Below are positions 29,795-37,806 of a stretch of 64,000 bases of DNA, in pieces (the first letter of the stretch is position 1; each line of letters opens with the position of its first letter). The DNA is from Georgenia wutianyii (GTDB lineage: Bacteria; Actinomycetota; Actinomycetes; Actinomycetales; Actinomycetaceae): contig NZ_CP040899.1 in the NCBI RefSeq assembly GCF_006349365.1, positions 2,790,001-2,854,000 of the forward strand. Reading direction: 5' to 3'. Position numbers and translations under genes: made by a program. A model generated the notes under the pieces. It was not told the DNA's origin. It worked only from the letters and a program-made list of their open reading frames with translations, and did no database searches.

Positions 29795-29828
29795 GACCGG
29801 CGGCCGCCCGCCGTGGGCGGCCGCGGTC
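29795..29828. terminator. Bidirectional hairpin between convergent genes
   Basis: A stem of 14 pairs with one bulged G (29795-29809 with 29815-29828) and a five-base loop fills the 45-base gap between pepP and the convergent SDR-fusion gene. It has no T tract. Confidence 0.6.
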
Positions 29829-29830
29829 GG

Positions 29831-31456
29831 TCAGTCGACGTGACCGTCGCGGAAGACCTCCCCGACGATGTGCTGGTGCACCCGCTCGTAGGTGGCGGCC
29901 TGGTCGCGCGCCTGCCGGGCGAGCGCCTCGAACAGCGGCGCGGGCAGCCCGAGGTCGTCGGACAGCTCGGTGAGCACCTGCCACAGCCCGAGCTTGCCCA
30001 TGACGGCGCTGCGCATGAGCTCGGACTCGAGCAGCGGCGTCAGCGGTGAGCCCTCGGGCCGCTCGTTGACCTTGAGCCGGCCGGCCTTCTCGGCGAGCCA
30101 CGCGGCCGCCTGACGGTAGGGCCGACGGCGCAGCTCGAGGGAGTCGATGAGGTCCTTGAGCAGCTCGCGCTCCTCACGGATCTCCAGCGCGACCCGCTCG
30201 AGGTCCTCCCCCACATCGGTGTCGGCGTAGGCGGCGGACATCCGCTCGGCGCGCTCCAGGCCCGCGGTCGCGCCGGTGAGGTGGTCGGACAGGTAGAGCC
30301 CGAGGATGTCGCGCTCCAGGTGGGCCGGCACACGGTGGGCCGGGGAGTCGTCCTCGCGCCCGAGCAGCCCGTCGGGGTGCACGGCACCCGGGGGCTGCTG
30401 GTCGCGCGGCCAGCTCTCCCGCGGGCGCAGCGGGGGGCTCGCGGTGCCCTGCCCCTCGGCCATGCCGACGAGCAGCTCGCGCAGCGCGTCCTGCGCCCCC
30501 ACCCGCGGCTCCCAGCCGAGCTCGCGCCGGGCGCGCGAGGCGTCCATCACCGGCACGCGAAGGGCCATGTCGAGCCAGCCGGGGTCGGCGGCGACGGCGT
30601 GGGCCTGCCACGCGAGGGAGACCATCGGGCGCAGCACCGAGACCGGCACGGGCAGCACCCGGCCGTGGTCGAGGACGTCGGCGAGGTCCTGGCCGCGCAG
30701 CACCGGGTCGGTCGCGACGTTGAACGCGCCGGTCGCCCGCTGGAGCAGGATCCGGCGGTAGACGTCGGCGAGGTCGTCGCCGTGGACCACCTGGAGGCGC
30801 AGCCCCGCGGGCAGCGGCAGCGCCGGCAGGGCGCCGGGCCGCAGCATCCCGGGGGGCACGAGCGCGCCGACGAACAGCCGGAGGATCTCCGCCCCGGCGT
30901 CGGCGTCGAAGATGAGCGCCGGGCGCACCCGCGCCACGGCCAGCCCGGCCTCCTCGGCCTCGTCGAGCACCCGCTCCTGGGCGGCCTTGTCGACCGCGTA
31001 GTGCGAGGTCGGTGCGCTGCCGTGGGTGGGCCAGGACTCCTCGCGCGGCTCGTCGTCGGTCACCGGGGAGTAGGCCCCCACCGAGGAGGCGACGACGAGG
31101 TGCCCCACCCCGGCGCGGCGGCACGCCTCGACGACGCGACGGGTGCCGTCGACGTTGGCGCGCCGCAGGACCTCGCGCTGCCGGTTGGGCTGGATGAGCC
31201 AGGCGAGGTGGACGACGGCGTCGGCCCCCTCGAACGCCTCGGCGAGCCGGTCGACGACGAAGTCCTCCCCCTCCGCGAGCGCGACGGGGGTGGCGATGTC
31301 GACCTGCTCCCACCGCACGACCGTGTCGTACGGCTCGGCGGTGGAGTCCGGCGCCCGCCGGGAGATGCCGACGACCTCGATGCCCCGCTCGCCGCGCAGG
31401 GCGTGGAGCAGGGCGGTGCCCGCGTTGCCGCTCGCGCCGACGACCGCGACCCTCAC
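29831..31456 (-). CDS. NAD-dependent epimerase/dehydratase fused to a helical (ferritin-like) domain
   Basis: This 541-residue protein has an N-terminal extended short-chain dehydrogenase domain (about 1-315) with dinucleotide motif VVGASGNAG, a VHLAWL strand and the YAVDKAA catalytic Tyr-x-x-x-Lys. After a Pro-rich linker (about 320-365), a helical domain (about 375-541) follows with LYLSDHLTGATAGLERAE, RRRPYRQAAAWLAEKAGRLK and a MGKLGLWQVL block. This tail matches a family usually encoded as a separate four-helix, ferritin-like protein. The GTG start overlaps the upstream alcohol dehydrogenase stop (GTGA), suggesting a shared pathway. The substrate is unknown. Confidence 0.85.
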   Translation of the reverse strand: MRVAVVGASGNAGTALLHALRGERGIEVVGISRRAPDSTAEPYDTVVRWEQVDIATPVALAEGEDFVVDRLAEAFEGADAVVHLAWLIQPNRQREVLRRANVDGTRRVVEACRRAGVGHLVVASSVGAYSPVTDDEPREESWPTHGSAPTSHYAVDKAAQERVLDEAEEAGLAVARVRPALIFDADAGAEILRLFVGALVPPGMLRPGALPALPLPAGLRLQVVHGDDLADVYRRILLQRATGAFNVATDPVLRGQDLADVLDHGRVLPVPVSVLRPMVSLAWQAHAVAADPGWLDMALRVPVMDASRARRELGWEPRVGAQDALRELLVGMAEGQGTASPPLRPRESWPRDQQPPGAVHPDGLLGREDDSPAHRVPAHLERDILGLYLSDHLTGATAGLERAERMSAAYADTDVGEDLERVALEIREERELLKDLIDSLELRRRPYRQAAAWLAEKAGRLKVNERPEGSPLTPLLESELMRSAVMGKLGLWQVLTELSDDLGLPAPLFEALARQARDQAATYERVHQHIVGEVFRDGHVD

Positions 31457-32676
31457 CGGGCCGCCTCGTCCCCGCCGGAGGGGGCCATCGCGGGGTCGAG
31501 GACCACCTTGATCGCCCCGTCGTCCTTGCGCTGGAAGATGTCGTACCCGCGCGGGGCGTCCTCGAGCGCGATCCGGTGGGTGCGCAGGTCGAGCACCCCG
31601 AGCGGGTCGGCCGGGTCGCTGACGAGCGGCAGGAGGTCCTCGATCCAGCGGTGGACGTTCGCCTGACCCATCCGCATCGTCACCTGCTTGTCGAACATCT
31701 CGAGCATCGGCATCGGGTCCTGGGCGCCGCCGTAGACGCCGGACAGCGAGATGGTCCCGCCGCGGCGCACGACGTCGATCGCGGTGTGGAGCGCGGCGAG
31801 CCGGTCGACGCCGGCCTTGGTGAACAGCGGGCGGGCGAGGGCGTCGGGCAGCAGCCCGGCACCGGCCTGGATGCCGGCGGCGACGGGCGAGCCGTGCGCC
31901 TCCATGCCGACGGCGTCGATGACGGAGTCGGCCCCGCGGCCCGAGGTGAGCTCGCGGACGGCCTCGGCGACGTCGTCCACCCCGCGCATGTCGATGGTGA
32001 GCACGCCGTGCCGGCGGGCCATCTCCAGCCGCTCGGGCACGAGGTCGACGCCGATGACCTGCCCGGCGCCGCGGTGCAGGGCGATGCGGGCGCACATCTG
32101 CCCGATCGGCCCGAGCCCGAGGACGACGACCGTCCCGCCCGGCGGCACCTGGGCGTACTCCACGCCCTGCCACGCCGTGGGGACGACGTCGGAGAGGTAG
32201 AGGTAGCGCTCGTCGGGCTCGCCGTCGTCGGGGACGACGACGGGGCCGACGTCGGCGAACGGCACCCGCAGGTACTCCGCCTGCCCGCCCGGGACCTGCC
32301 CGTAGAGCATCGTGTACCCGAAGAGCGAGGCGCCCTTGCCGTGCTCGTGCACCTGCGTGGTCTCGCACTGGGACTGCAGCCCGCGGCTGCACATCCAGCA
32401 CCGGCCGCACGCGATGACGAACGGCACGACGACGCGGTCCCCGGGCCGCAGGGACGTCACCTCGGAGCCGACCTCCTCGACGACGCCCATGGGCTCGTGC
32501 CCCAGGACGTCACCGGGGGTGAGGAACGGACCGAGCACGCTGTACAGGTGCAGGTCGGAGCCGCAGATGGCGGAGGAGGTGATGCGGATGACGGCGTCGG
32601 TGGGCCTCTCGATCCGAGGGTCGGCGACGTCCTCGACGCGGACGTCCTCGCGCCCCTGCCAGGTCAGCGCCCGCAC
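31453..32676 (-). CDS. Zinc-dependent alcohol dehydrogenase
   Basis: This 407-residue medium-chain dehydrogenase has catalytic zinc residues Cys38 and His60-Glu61 (GHEPMG). Four structural-zinc cysteines lie at 90, 93, 96 and 104 (CGRCWMC ... C), and a Rossmann motif VLGLGPIGQM follows. Length and the extended middle region resemble the glutathione-independent formaldehyde dehydrogenase/threonine dehydrogenase-like branch, so the substrate may be an aldehyde or polyol. The GTG at 32676 lies one base after the stop of a small acidic protein, and its own stop overlaps the SDR-fusion start, so the three genes form a coupled operon. Confidence 0.9.
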   Translation of the reverse strand: MRALTWQGREDVRVEDVADPRIERPTDAVIRITSSAICGSDLHLYSVLGPFLTPGDVLGHEPMGVVEEVGSEVTSLRPGDRVVVPFVIACGRCWMCSRGLQSQCETTQVHEHGKGASLFGYTMLYGQVPGGQAEYLRVPFADVGPVVVPDDGEPDERYLYLSDVVPTAWQGVEYAQVPPGGTVVVLGLGPIGQMCARIALHRGAGQVIGVDLVPERLEMARRHGVLTIDMRGVDDVAEAVRELTSGRGADSVIDAVGMEAHGSPVAAGIQAGAGLLPDALARPLFTKAGVDRLAALHTAIDVVRRGGTISLSGVYGGAQDPMPMLEMFDKQVTMRMGQANVHRWIEDLLPLVSDPADPLGVLDLRTHRIALEDAPRGYDIFQRKDDGAIKVVLDPAMAPSGGDEAAR

Positions 32677-32677
32677 G

Positions 32678-32830
32678 TCAGCGCGGGCTCCCGGCCTCGG
32701 GGGTGTCCTCGCCCTCCGCCTGGGAGGGCTGGTCGAAGGGCTCCTCGTGCTCGAGCTGCTTCGGGTCGGCGTCGGGGTCCTCGGCCGGGTCGTAGGGCTT
32801 CTCGGACGGGTTCGTCGTGTTCTCGCTCAT
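32678..32830 (-). CDS. 50-residue acidic hydrophilic protein
   Basis: A short frame starts at an ATG (32828-32830) and ends in a TGA one base before the alcohol dehydrogenase start. The predicted protein begins MSENTTNPSEKPYDPAEDPD and is dominated by Glu, Asp and Pro, so it is probably disordered. It resembles in composition the 67-residue acidic protein at 44121-44324. Codon third positions are G/C-rich, which supports coding. No family was recognised; it may only serve as a leader for translational coupling of the dehydrogenase. Confidence 0.55.
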   Translation of the reverse strand: MSENTTNPSEKPYDPAEDPDADPKQLEHEEPFDQPSQAEGEDTPEAGSPR

Positions 32831-32926
32831 GGCGCCACCATGGCACCGGGCCCGGGCGCCCGCACCCGGAGGTGGTGACCTGGCTCACCGGTTGCCGCCA
32901 CGGCCCGGCACCCCGATCCTGTGCCG

Positions 32927-34249
32927 ATGGCCGTCGACTCCGTGGACAGCACGCGCCTCGCGCGTCGCATCACCCCCTGGCTCCTGTTCCTCTTCATCCT
33001 CGGCGACGTCCTGGGGGCGGGGGTGTACGCGCTCACCGGCGAGCTGTCCCAGCGCTCCGGCGGGCTCATGTGGGCGCCCCTCGTGCTCGCGCTCGTCATG
33101 GCGCTGCTCACCGCCGCGAGCTACGCCGAGCTCGTGACGAAGTACCCCAAGGCCGGGGGCGCGGCCGTCTTCGCCCAGCGCGCCTTCAAGCGGCCGGTCG
33201 TCTCCTTCGTCGTCGGCTTCTCCATGCTCGCGGCCGGGGTCACCAGCGCCGCCGGCCTGGCCATCGCGTTCACCGGCGACTACCTCGGCGTCTTCCTCGA
33301 CGTCCCGGCCGCGCTCGCCGCCCCGGTGTTCCTCGTCCTGCTCGCCCTGCTCAACGCGCGGGGCATCCGTGAGTCGGTCCGCTCGAACGTCGCGATGACG
33401 ATCATCGAGGTCTCCGGCCTCGTCCTCGTCGTCGTCGTCGTCGGGATAGCCGTGGCCGGGGGTGCGGGCGAGGCGTCGCGGCTCACCGACCTGCCTCCGG
33501 GGACGGGCGCCGGCTCGGCGGTCCTCGGCGGCGCGCTGCTCGCGTTCTACTCCTTCGTCGGCTTCGAGGTGTCGGCGAACGTCGCCGAGGAGGTCCAGGA
33601 CGTCAGCCGGGTCTACCCGCGGGCGCTGTTCGCCGCGCTCGGGGTCGCCGGCGTCGTCTACGCCCTCATCGGGCTCGGCTCGGCGCTCGTCGTGCCGACG
33701 GGCGACCTCGCCGGGTCCGAGAGCCCTCTGCTCGACGTCGTGCGCACCACCGGCGTCGGGGTGCCGGACTGGGCGTTCTCGGCCGTCGCGCTCGTCGCCG
33801 TCGCCAACGGCGCGCTCCTCACGATGATCATGGCCAGCCGGCTCGCCTACGGCATGGCCGACGAGGGACTGCTCCCCGCGGCGCTCACCGCCGTGCTCCC
33901 CCAGCGGCGCACCCCGTGGCTCGCGATCGTCGTGACGACGGCCGTGGCCGCCGCCCTCACCCTCGTCGGGGACCTCGGCATGCTCGCCGAGACCGTCGTG
34001 CTGCTCCTGCTCGTCGTCTTCGTCAGCACGAACCTCGCCGTGCTCGTGCTGCGCAAGGACCGGGTCGGGCACGCCCACTTCCGCACCCCGCGGGTGCTGC
34101 CGGTGCTCGCGCTCGTCACGTGCGGCGTGCTGCTGAGCCAGCAGTCGCTGCAGGTGTGGCTGCTCGGGCTCGGGATGCTCCTGCTCGGCGCGGTGCTCTA
34201 CCTGCTCACCGTCCGCTTCGGGAGCCTCACGCCCCGCCGGCACACCTAG
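32927..34249 (+). CDS. APC family amino acid/polyamine permease
   Basis: This 440-residue protein has about 12 hydrophobic helices. The first contains FILGDVLGAGVYALTGELSQ, the unwound helix 1 glycine motif of APC transporters. The mid-protein FYSFVGFEVSANVAEEVQD block is the helix 6 signature. It probably takes up amino acids or related amines by proton symport or exchange. ATG 32927 is preferred over GTG 32921 because GATCCT, an imperfect -10, ends six bases before it. It lies divergent from the acidic protein/alcohol dehydrogenase operon. Confidence 0.88.
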   Translation: MAVDSVDSTRLARRITPWLLFLFILGDVLGAGVYALTGELSQRSGGLMWAPLVLALVMALLTAASYAELVTKYPKAGGAAVFAQRAFKRPVVSFVVGFSMLAAGVTSAAGLAIAFTGDYLGVFLDVPAALAAPVFLVLLALLNARGIRESVRSNVAMTIIEVSGLVLVVVVVGIAVAGGAGEASRLTDLPPGTGAGSAVLGGALLAFYSFVGFEVSANVAEEVQDVSRVYPRALFAALGVAGVVYALIGLGSALVVPTGDLAGSESPLLDVVRTTGVGVPDWAFSAVALVAVANGALLTMIMASRLAYGMADEGLLPAALTAVLPQRRTPWLAIVVTTAVAAALTLVGDLGMLAETVVLLLLVVFVSTNLAVLVLRKDRVGHAHFRTPRVLPVLALVTCGVLLSQQSLQVWLLGLGMLLLGAVLYLLTVRFGSLTPRRHT

Positions 34250-34252
34250 CCC

Positions 34253-35056
34253 TCAGGCGAAGCTGGGGAGGTTCTCCCGGGCGAAGGCGAGCGACTCCAC
34301 GAGCGCCGCCTCCCGCTGCGCGGGACCCATCTTGCGGGTCGTCACCTCGACGGCGATCGAGCCGGTGAAACCGAGGCCGGGCAGCTCGGCGAGCAGCTCT
34401 CGGCACGGCTGGGAGCCCCGGCCGGGAGCGAGGTGCTCGTCGCGGTTGGACCCGGTGGAGTCGGTGAGGTGGATGTGCCCGAGGCGCGGGCCGAGCTGGT
34501 GCGCCACCTCGAGGGAGTCCTGCCCGGCGATGCCGGCGTGCGACAGGTCGAGGGTCACGTACTCGTAGTCCAGCCCGAGCGGGTTCCAGTGCGGCAGGTA
34601 GGCGTGGCGCTCCTTGGTCCGGCTGTCGTCCTTGGCGCGCGCCTTCCACGGGAACATGTTCTCCACCGCGATCCGCACGTCGGTGCGGGCCTGGCGTCGC
34701 GCGATCCCCTCGACGAAGCCGCTCGCGTACTCGCGCTGCCACCGGAAGGGCGGGTGGACGACGACGACCTCCGCGCCGACGCCCTCCGCGAGCGCCACCG
34801 AGCGGTCGATCTTGCCCCACGCGTCCGAGCCCCACACCCGCTGGGTGAGCAGGAGCGTCGGGGAGTGGATCGCCAGGACGGGCAGGCCGTAGGTCTCCGA
34901 CAGCGCGCGCAGCGCCTGGGCGTCACGGGTCTCCGGCCACTTCCAGACCATGACCTCGAGGCCGTCGTAGCCGATGCGGGCGGCCGCGGCGAAGGACTCC
35001 TCGGTGCTGCTCGGGTAGCACGACGACGTCGACAGGAGGACAGGCGGAACCCTCAT
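34253..35056 (-). CDS. Sugar phosphate isomerase/epimerase (AP endonuclease 2-like TIM barrel)
   Basis: This 267-residue xylose isomerase-like TIM barrel has blocks VLAIHSPTLLL, VVVHPPFRWQ, IAVENMFPW, TLDLSHAGIAGQD and LGHIHLTDSTG. They supply the Glu, Asp and His residues that hold divalent metals in this superfamily. The ATG at 35056 overlaps the upstream GSP17M-like gene stop (ATGA). The substrate is unknown; the family covers inositol and hexose epimerases as well as endonuclease IV relatives, but DNA-binding motifs are not evident. Confidence 0.85.
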   Translation of the reverse strand: MRVPPVLLSTSSCYPSSTEESFAAAARIGYDGLEVMVWKWPETRDAQALRALSETYGLPVLAIHSPTLLLTQRVWGSDAWGKIDRSVALAEGVGAEVVVVHPPFRWQREYASGFVEGIARRQARTDVRIAVENMFPWKARAKDDSRTKERHAYLPHWNPLGLDYEYVTLDLSHAGIAGQDSLEVAHQLGPRLGHIHLTDSTGSNRDEHLAPGRGSQPCRELLAELPGLGFTGSIAVEVTTRKMGPAQREAALVESLAFARENLPSFA

Positions 35057-35829
35057 GAAGGGTTCTCCTCACCGTCCGTCGGTCGCTGCGGGAGCCGGCG
35101 TCCGTACCGGGGGTTGCCGTGCTCGTCCTCCCACGGCCGGAAGGTCGGGGCGGCGGGGACGGTCGTCTCCGCGGGCTGCTCACCGGCGGGCGGCTGCCCC
35201 GCGCCGGGACCGCCGGGCGGCGCGGCCGGCGGCGGACCTGCCTGCTGGGGCTGCTGGGGCTCGCTCCACGGCGGCGCCCCGACGGGCTGCGCCGTGGTGG
35301 GCCCACTCACGGGCTGGGTCGGGCCGGGGCCACCGACCCGGGTGCGGATCCCCGCCTCGCCGAGCAGGCGCACCGCCTCCCCCACCCGGCTCTGCTCGCA
35401 CAGCAGCGCGTACCTGCCGGCGACGACCTGGCTGGAGGAGGTGAAGTCCCGCTTGCCGCCGGTGAAGGCGTAGGACACGAGCCCGAAGAGCATCCCGAAG
35501 GCGGCACCGATGACGAGCGCCGGAAGGAGCATGACGAGGATGGGCCCGTCGGACATCAGCCCGAAGAGCAGGCCGACGAACAGGCCGAACCACGCGCCGG
35601 ACATGGCGCCCGCGAGCGCGACCCGCGGGTAGGACAGGCGACCGGTGATGCGCTCGACCATGCGCAGGTCGGTTCCGACGATCGTCGTGCGCTGGACCTC
35701 GAACTCCTTGTCGGACAGGAGGTCGACGGCACGCTGTGCCTCGAGGTAGGTGTCGAATGACGCGATCTGCACACCGGTGGGCAGGGTGGGGGTCGTCGGG
35801 ACCCCGCCCCTGCTGCTGCTGAAGGCCAT
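35053..35829 (-). CDS. General stress protein 17M-like membrane protein
   Basis: This 258-residue protein has a soluble N-terminal GSP17M-type domain (about 15-65, IASFDTYLEAQRAVDLLSD) and two close hydrophobic helices (about 70-115). A second small domain follows, with a Pro/Gly/Gln-rich C-terminal tail (about 175-258). It corresponds in position to M. tuberculosis Rv1234, next to MgtE-N (Rv1232c) and DUF1003 (Rv1231c) genes. Function unknown. Six bases before the ATG is GACAAT, an imperfect -10; it is divergent from the MgtE-N gene with 95 bases between. Confidence 0.8.
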   Translation of the reverse strand: MAFSSSRGGVPTTPTLPTGVQIASFDTYLEAQRAVDLLSDKEFEVQRTTIVGTDLRMVERITGRLSYPRVALAGAMSGAWFGLFVGLLFGLMSDGPILVMLLPALVIGAAFGMLFGLVSYAFTGGKRDFTSSSQVVAGRYALLCEQSRVGEAVRLLGEAGIRTRVGGPGPTQPVSGPTTAQPVGAPPWSEPQQPQQAGPPPAAPPGGPGAGQPPAGEQPAETTVPAAPTFRPWEDEHGNPRYGRRLPQRPTDGEENPS

Positions 35830-35912
35830 GGCCCGATTGTCTCTCCTCCGCGACGCCGTCGCTACGCACGTCCCCGCGCGTCGGCCCCGCAGCACGTCCT
35901 CGTCGTTGCTTC

Positions 35913-35918
35913 TAGGCT
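35913..35918 (+). promoter_or_regulatory. -10 box, leaderless MgtE-N gene
   Basis: TAGGCT ends six bases before the GTG at 35925. Confidence 0.55.
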
Positions 35919-35924
35919 GGCCGC

Positions 35925-37223
35925 GTGAGTACTCCAGTGAGCAGGTCGGCACCCAGCCGCGTCTTCGTCGGCCGACTGGCGGGGACCCCCGTCTTCGACC
36001 CCCTCGGCGACCCGGTCGGCAAGGTGCACGACGTCGTCGTGCTCCTGCGGACGAAGAACCCGCCGCGCGCGGTGGGGCTCGTCGTCGAGGTGCCGGGCAA
36101 GCGGCGGGTGTTCCTGCCGCTCACCCGGGTCGTGGGCATCTCCGGCGGGGCGGTCATCACCACCGGGCTGCTCAACATCCGCCGCTTCTCCCAGCGGGCG
36201 AGCGAGACGCTCGTCCTCGGCCAGCTCGTCGACCGGCGGCTCACCCTCGCCGACGGGAGCGGGGACGTCATCGTCTCCGACGTCGCCATCGAGCAGCAGC
36301 GCAACCGCGACTGGCTCGTCACCCAGCTCTTCGTCGCGCGCACGACGCAGACGCGCGGCCTGCGCCGGCGGCGCGGGGAGCAGATGGTCGTCGAGGTCGG
36401 CGACCTCGTCGACCTCGTGGGCGGCAGCGAGCCCCAGCCGGCGACGTCGTTCCTCGCGACCATCGAGGACCTCAAGCCCGCCGACGTCGCCGACGTCATG
36501 CACGACCTGCCGGTGGACCGGCAGCTCGCGGTCGCCGCCGAGCTCACCGACGAGCGCCTCGCCGACGTCCTGGAGGAGCTGAGCGACGACGACCGGGTCG
36601 CCATCGTCTCGAGCATGGACGCGCACCGCGCCGCCGACGTCCTGGACGTCATGCAGCCCGACGACGCCGCCGACCTCGTCAACGAGCTGCCGCCGGACGT
36701 CGCCCGCTCGCTGCTCGACCTCATGGAGCCGGAGGAGGCCGAGGACGTGCGCCGCCTGCTGCGCTACGAGGAGCGCACCGCCGGCGGTCTCATGACCACC
36801 GAGCCGCTCATCCTGCCGCCGGAGTCGACCGTCGCGGTCGCGCTCGCCAGCGCGCGCCGGGTGGACGTCCCGCCCGCCCTGGCGACGATGATCTTCGTCG
36901 TGCGTCCGCCCCTGGAGACCCCGACCGGGCGGCTGGTCGGCGTCGTCCACATCCAGAAGGCGCTGCGCGAGTCCCCCGCCGTCCAGCTCGGGACGATCCT
37001 CGACGCCGACATCGAGTCCCTCGGCCCGCACGACGAGATCGGCAAGGTCACCCGGCTGCTCGCGACCTACAACCTCACCGCCCTGCCGGTCGTGGACGAC
37101 GAGCGGCGCCTGCTCGGGGCGGTGAGCGTCGACGACGTCCTGGACCACCTGCTGCCCGAGGACTGGCGCGACGCCGACACCGAGGACACCGACACCGCGA
37201 TGACGAGGAGTGCCCATGGCTGA
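35925..37223 (+). CDS. Soluble PRC-barrel / MgtE-N / CBS domain protein
   Basis: This 432-residue protein has an N-terminal PRC-barrel-like region (about 15-160) and an MgtE intracellular N-domain of Asp-rich superhelical repeats (about 185-285: PADVADVMHDLP, RAADVLDVMQPDDAADLVNELP). Two CBS motifs follow (about 290-410). The C-terminal transmembrane channel of true MgtE transporters is absent, so it cannot itself move Mg2+. It may be a Mg2+- or nucleotide-sensing regulator. It matches the position of M. tuberculosis Rv1232c. It overlaps DUF1003 by 8 bases. Confidence 0.9.
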   Translation: MSTPVSRSAPSRVFVGRLAGTPVFDPLGDPVGKVHDVVVLLRTKNPPRAVGLVVEVPGKRRVFLPLTRVVGISGGAVITTGLLNIRRFSQRASETLVLGQLVDRRLTLADGSGDVIVSDVAIEQQRNRDWLVTQLFVARTTQTRGLRRRRGEQMVVEVGDLVDLVGGSEPQPATSFLATIEDLKPADVADVMHDLPVDRQLAVAAELTDERLADVLEELSDDDRVAIVSSMDAHRAADVLDVMQPDDAADLVNELPPDVARSLLDLMEPEEAEDVRRLLRYEERTAGGLMTTEPLILPPESTVAVALASARRVDVPPALATMIFVVRPPLETPTGRLVGVVHIQKALRESPAVQLGTILDADIESLGPHDEIGKVTRLLATYNLTALPVVDDERRLLGAVSVDDVLDHLLPEDWRDADTEDTDTAMTRSAHG

Positions 37224-37710
37224 CCGGCTCGACACCCCGATCGACCCCCGCCGCCGCTGGCGCCGCCCGCGGGTCGACTCCGAGATGGTCGGCTCGGTGT
37301 CCGAGGGGATCGCCCGGTTCACCGGCACCCCCCGCTTCCTCGTCTACCTCACCGTCTTCGTCGCGGTGTGGCTGGTGTGGAACACGTGGGGACCGGAGAG
37401 CCTGCGCTTCGACTCCGGGGCCCTGGGCTTCACCGCGCTCACGCTCATGCTCTCGCTCCAGGCCTCCTACGCCGCGCCGCTCATCCTCCTGGCGCAGAAC
37501 CGGCAGGACGACCGGGACCGGGTGACCGCCGAGCAGGACCGCCGACGCGCCGAGCGCAACCTCGCGGACACCGAGTACCTCGCGCGGGAGCTGGCCTCGC
37601 TGCGCCTCGCCCTCGGCGACGTCGCCACCCGCGACTTCGTGCGCTCGGAGCTGCGTGACCTCATCGAGGAGCTGCGCCAGCAGGACGAGGAGCGCGACCC
37701 CGCCAGGTAG
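37216..37710 (+). CDS. DUF1003 family membrane protein
   Basis: This 164-residue protein has a basic N-terminus (DPRRRWRRPRV), two transmembrane helices with the DUF1003 features VFVAVWLVWNTWG and LMLSLQASYAAPLILLAQNRQ, and a charged coiled tail (about 110-164). ATG 37216 is chosen over the GTG at 37210 because GAGGAG (37205-37210) is five bases upstream. It overlaps the MgtE-N gene by 8 bases, as in the Rv1232c-Rv1231c pair. Function unknown. Confidence 0.9.
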   Translation: MADRLDTPIDPRRRWRRPRVDSEMVGSVSEGIARFTGTPRFLVYLTVFVAVWLVWNTWGPESLRFDSGALGFTALTLMLSLQASYAAPLILLAQNRQDDRDRVTAEQDRRRAERNLADTEYLARELASLRLALGDVATRDFVRSELRDLIEELRQQDEERDPAR

Positions 37711-37793
37711 CGGACGGCGGACACCTCCCGGAAACGCGCGAGACGCGAGCCACCCGGACCTTTGGCCCGGTATGACCCGATGCGGGGGCGACC

Positions 37794-37799
37794 TACCAT
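37794..37799 (+). promoter_or_regulatory. -10 box, leaderless mrp
   Basis: TACCAT ends seven bases before ATG 37807. GGAGGT directly abuts that ATG and is too close to serve as a ribosome-binding site, which favours leaderless initiation. Confidence 0.5.
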
Positions 37800-37806
37800 G
37801 GGAGGT

